Shown here piece by piece: positions 62,156 to 64,000 of a stretch of 64,000 nucleotides of DNA. Origin of the DNA: Cellvibrionaceae bacterium (GTDB lineage: Bacteria > Pseudomonadota > Gammaproteobacteria > Pseudomonadales > Cellvibrionaceae); the NCBI GenBank assembly GCA_021151825.1, contig JAGKWQ010000018.1:1-64000 (forward strand), given 5' to 3'. Position numbers and translations under genes: made by a program. Below the pieces are notes generated by a model that worked only from the letters and a program-made list of their open reading frames with translations, searched no databases and was not told the origin of the DNA. Every line of letters begins with the position of its first letter. Positions within the stretch are counted from its first letter, which is position 1.

Positions 62156-62755
62156 TTGCCTTTTGGGAATAAAAATATTACAGCTGCTGTTGATGCGGCG
62201 GGTAATCCAGTCGTGTGGGTGTTTACGTTTGATGGTTGTGGTGTTTCTTGTGAAAATGCGGTGAAAGAATTGCGCAGTCGCAATGTGCCGTTTGAGGAGA
62301 AGGTGATTAGCCCTGATCGCGCCGATGAAGCGGATTATAAATTATGGAAGAGCTATGGCATCGGGAATAATTTTCCGCTGTTGGTGATGGGTAAACAAAG
62401 CCTTACCGGTTTTTATATTCCTGATATGGCGAGCCTTTTGGGGAAAACATTTGGGGAACTTTATCTTACCCAAAACGAAGCACAGTATTTCAAAGAACAT
62501 TTTAATGCGGATGGTTCACCACGGATTGTTCTTTATGGTACTGACTGGTGCCCACATTGCGCTGCCCTGCGTAAAGAGTTGCGCGCAAACCAGGTAAGTT
62601 TTGCAGATATTGATGTGGAAAAAGGCGGTAATAAAAACCAGTTGCTCCAGACGATGGGAATATCCGGTTATCCCGCCACCTGGGTGGGTTATACGCGTGT
62701 TAAAAATGGATCAAATTTTTCTGACATCATGACGTTGTTAAAAAAATCGCAATAG
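62156..62755 (+). CDS. Two-domain glutaredoxin-like protein, 5' end probably lost
   Basis: 199 residues from a TTG with no ribosome site. Two thioredoxin-fold units are visible: FTFDGCGVSCENAVKELRSRNVPFEEKVI with a CxxxC site and NNFPLLVMG, then IVLYGTDWCPHCAALRKELRANQVSFADIDVEKG with a CPHC site and GISGYPATWVG, typical of glutaredoxins. The coding frame continues upstream of the TTG as VGRYWYWNDGQLPFG right to the TAG in the partial REP, so the native start and any signal peptide have been lost. It may be a pseudogene or use the TTG. Confidence 0.7.
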   Translation: MPFGNKNITAAVDAAGNPVVWVFTFDGCGVSCENAVKELRSRNVPFEEKVISPDRADEADYKLWKSYGIGNNFPLLVMGKQSLTGFYIPDMASLLGKTFGELYLTQNEAQYFKEHFNADGSPRIVLYGTDWCPHCAALRKELRANQVSFADIDVEKGGNKNQLLQTMGISGYPATWVGYTRVKNGSNFSDIMTLLKKSQ

Positions 62756-63083
62756 ATAAAACATTTACTCGCGGCTTTTCTTGTTGTAGTAGTGTGTCAT
62801 CAAAAGAATGATTTTGGCGACACATTGGGGAAAACTGCTATTTCATTTATAAAAATTTGTGCCCTATGTCTGGGCAAAAATGTGAAGTTGCTAGTTTTTT
62901 GAGCAAAAATACATTGCTGTTGTCGCATTAATCAACATCAAAAAATCTTATTCAGTTTCCATTCAAAAAAGCACAAGACGTCAAAAAATTTTGTGCTACC
63001 ATCCTTAAATTGCACTTATTACACAAATTGCATTAATTACATAACTTGGTAGATCAAAACCACATAAGAGGCTAAGAGCGCAG
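62756..63083 (+). other. AT-rich intergenic region
   Basis: Roughly 330 bases with no gene. It has long A/T tracts and repeated TTGCA/TTACATAA-like elements (62995-63055) upstream of the next gene, which may include its promoter; no clear operator is seen. Confidence 0.4.
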
Positions 63084-63659
63084 GTGATTCAGGCGGCGAT
63101 TAACCATTTGGCAACGCAGCTAAATGCTCACCTCAAACGCACCAATAATCTCACCGAAGATATTGTTGTGGTCTCAAGCCTGGTGGAAAGCGATGGCAAT
63201 GTTGCAGCCAATACGAATAATAAATTGGTGTTATTGCTGACCAACATTGAAAAAGATACTGTCCCCAATGCGAATGCAGTGCGTGCTACCGGTTTTGATG
63301 GCCGTGCATTAGTGGGCAGCCGTTCGTTATATTTAAATTTGTATGTGATGCTCGCGGCGAATTTCAGTGGCAGCAATTATCCGGAAGCCCTGAAATTTAT
63401 TTCCAAAGCCATCGCATTTTTTCAGATGCAGCCAGTGTTTGATAAACAGTCGACACCGGATCTGGATTCGCGCATCGATAAACTCGTTTTGGATATCGAG
63501 AACCTGAATATTCAGGATTTAAGTAATCTCTGGGGTTTATTGGGCGGGAAATACCTTCCCTCGGTTTTCTATCGCGTACGCATGGTAACCATCAACCCTG
63601 ACAATGTAATTGCACAATTGCCTTATGCGACTCGTCCGCAAAGCGATGTGCGCGGTTAA
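63084..63659 (+). CDS. Pvc16/DUF4255-family protein of a contractile injection locus
   Basis: 191 residues from a GTG with a weak ribosome site. It starts MIQAAINHLATQLNAHL and contains NKLVLLLTNIEKD, LYLNLYVMLAANFSGSNYPEALKFISKAIAFFQMQPVF and the ending SVFYRVRMVTINPDN, the pattern of the Pvc16 N-terminal domain (DUF4255). In Photorhabdus virulence cassettes and related phage-tail-like systems it is the cap/terminator of the sheath-tube. A partial gene follows 47 bases on, so this is probably the first gene of a larger cluster outside the window. Confidence 0.8.
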   Translation: MIQAAINHLATQLNAHLKRTNNLTEDIVVVSSLVESDGNVAANTNNKLVLLLTNIEKDTVPNANAVRATGFDGRALVGSRSLYLNLYVMLAANFSGSNYPEALKFISKAIAFFQMQPVFDKQSTPDLDSRIDKLVLDIENLNIQDLSNLWGLLGGKYLPSVFYRVRMVTINPDNVIAQLPYATRPQSDVRG

Positions 63660-63706
63660 TCGCTAATATAAATTTATTATTGAAATAATTAGCAAAGGAC
63701 ATTGTT

Positions 63707-64000
63707 GTGGCGCAGTTTAAACCTGTCTTCACGCTTGGGGTAGCTCACGCTTTTTTTGCGGATGGGCGGTGTACACATTTACATTTTGAACCCACCCCTG
63801 CGACTGAAAGATTGTTGCGGCGCTATCAATTACTGGTACGTCACAACGATATTGGCTTCTCGTTAGTTGCTGATCTCGATAATTGGATAACGGCGGATGA
63901 TGATGAATCTGTGCTGCGTTTTAACGCTTATGCACAGGATAATTATTTTGGTTTTTATACGGCGGAAACCGAAGGTTTATACACACCGCTCTATGCAACC
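63707..64000 (+). CDS. Start of a second gene of the same cluster (partial)
   Basis: 98 residues to the window edge from the GTG at 63707, with AAAGGA seven bases upstream. It begins MAQFKPVFTLGVAHAFFADGR and has no signal peptide. I do not recognise a family. Position right after a Pvc16-type gene suggests a structural or accessory protein of a contractile injection system. Confidence 0.6.
   Translation, partial: MAQFKPVFTLGVAHAFFADGRCTHLHFEPTPATERLLRRYQLLVRHNDIGFSLVADLDNWITADDDESVLRFNAYAQDNYFGFYTAETEGLYTPLYAT

Overview
The window looks like chromosomal DNA of a plant-polysaccharide-degrading gammaproteobacterium, most likely Cellvibrio or a close relative. The basis is the atpC / glmU / glmS backbone, Ser-rich linkers between modules, CBM10 and CBM60 modules, and a GH11-CBM60-CE4-CBM10 xylanase matching the known architecture of Cellvibrio xylanases. 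The genus call is inference from protein architecture; no search was run.

Region 1 (1-9.9 kb) is the end of the ATP synthase operon (atpC) followed by the amino-sugar genes glmU and glmS. Interspersed are a GH43 enzyme (minus strand), a modular polysaccharide lyase, a GH9 cellulase lipoprotein and a DeoR-type regulator that precedes glmS. Region 2 (10-17.7 kb) is a xylan cassette: three GH11 genes with near-identical promoters, a shared structured 5' leader and a putative ACCATA-N4-TATGGT operator. The first two are each followed by a related membrane-anchored HEAT-repeat protein; the third has grown into a xylanase/deacetylase. Region 3 (17.7-24.3 kb) holds a TauE/SafE permease, an Lgt-like membrane protein, a convergent DapF-like protein with both catalytic Cys replaced by Ser, a frameshifted GH43 relic, and a CHASE-PAS-GGDEF-EAL protein.

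Region 4 (24.5-61.4 kb) is visibly more AT-rich and is the main accessory island. Two paralogous halves each carry a rhodanese-like gene (intact, then internally deleted), a giant secreted Ig/FnIII-rich protein, a Sec-exported RHS/YD-repeat protein, and a downstream candidate immunity gene. The RHS tips differ: one resembles a GIY-YIG/URI-like nuclease followed by a leucine-rich-repeat protein, the other an HNH/endonuclease VII-like toxin followed by a different small protein. The first half also has a transglutaminase-like protein and a 1.5 kaa LamG/CBM protein. The second giant protein is split by an out-of-frame deletion between repeats. The layout suggests a duplicated polymorphic-toxin locus in which giant surface proteins and RHS proteins work as pairs.

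Region 5 (61.4-64 kb) contains a RAYT transposase with its REP hairpins, a two-domain glutaredoxin-like gene that seems to have lost its 5' end to that element, and the start of a locus beginning with a Pvc16/DUF4255-family protein, typical of contractile injection (phage-tail-like) clusters, running off the window edge.
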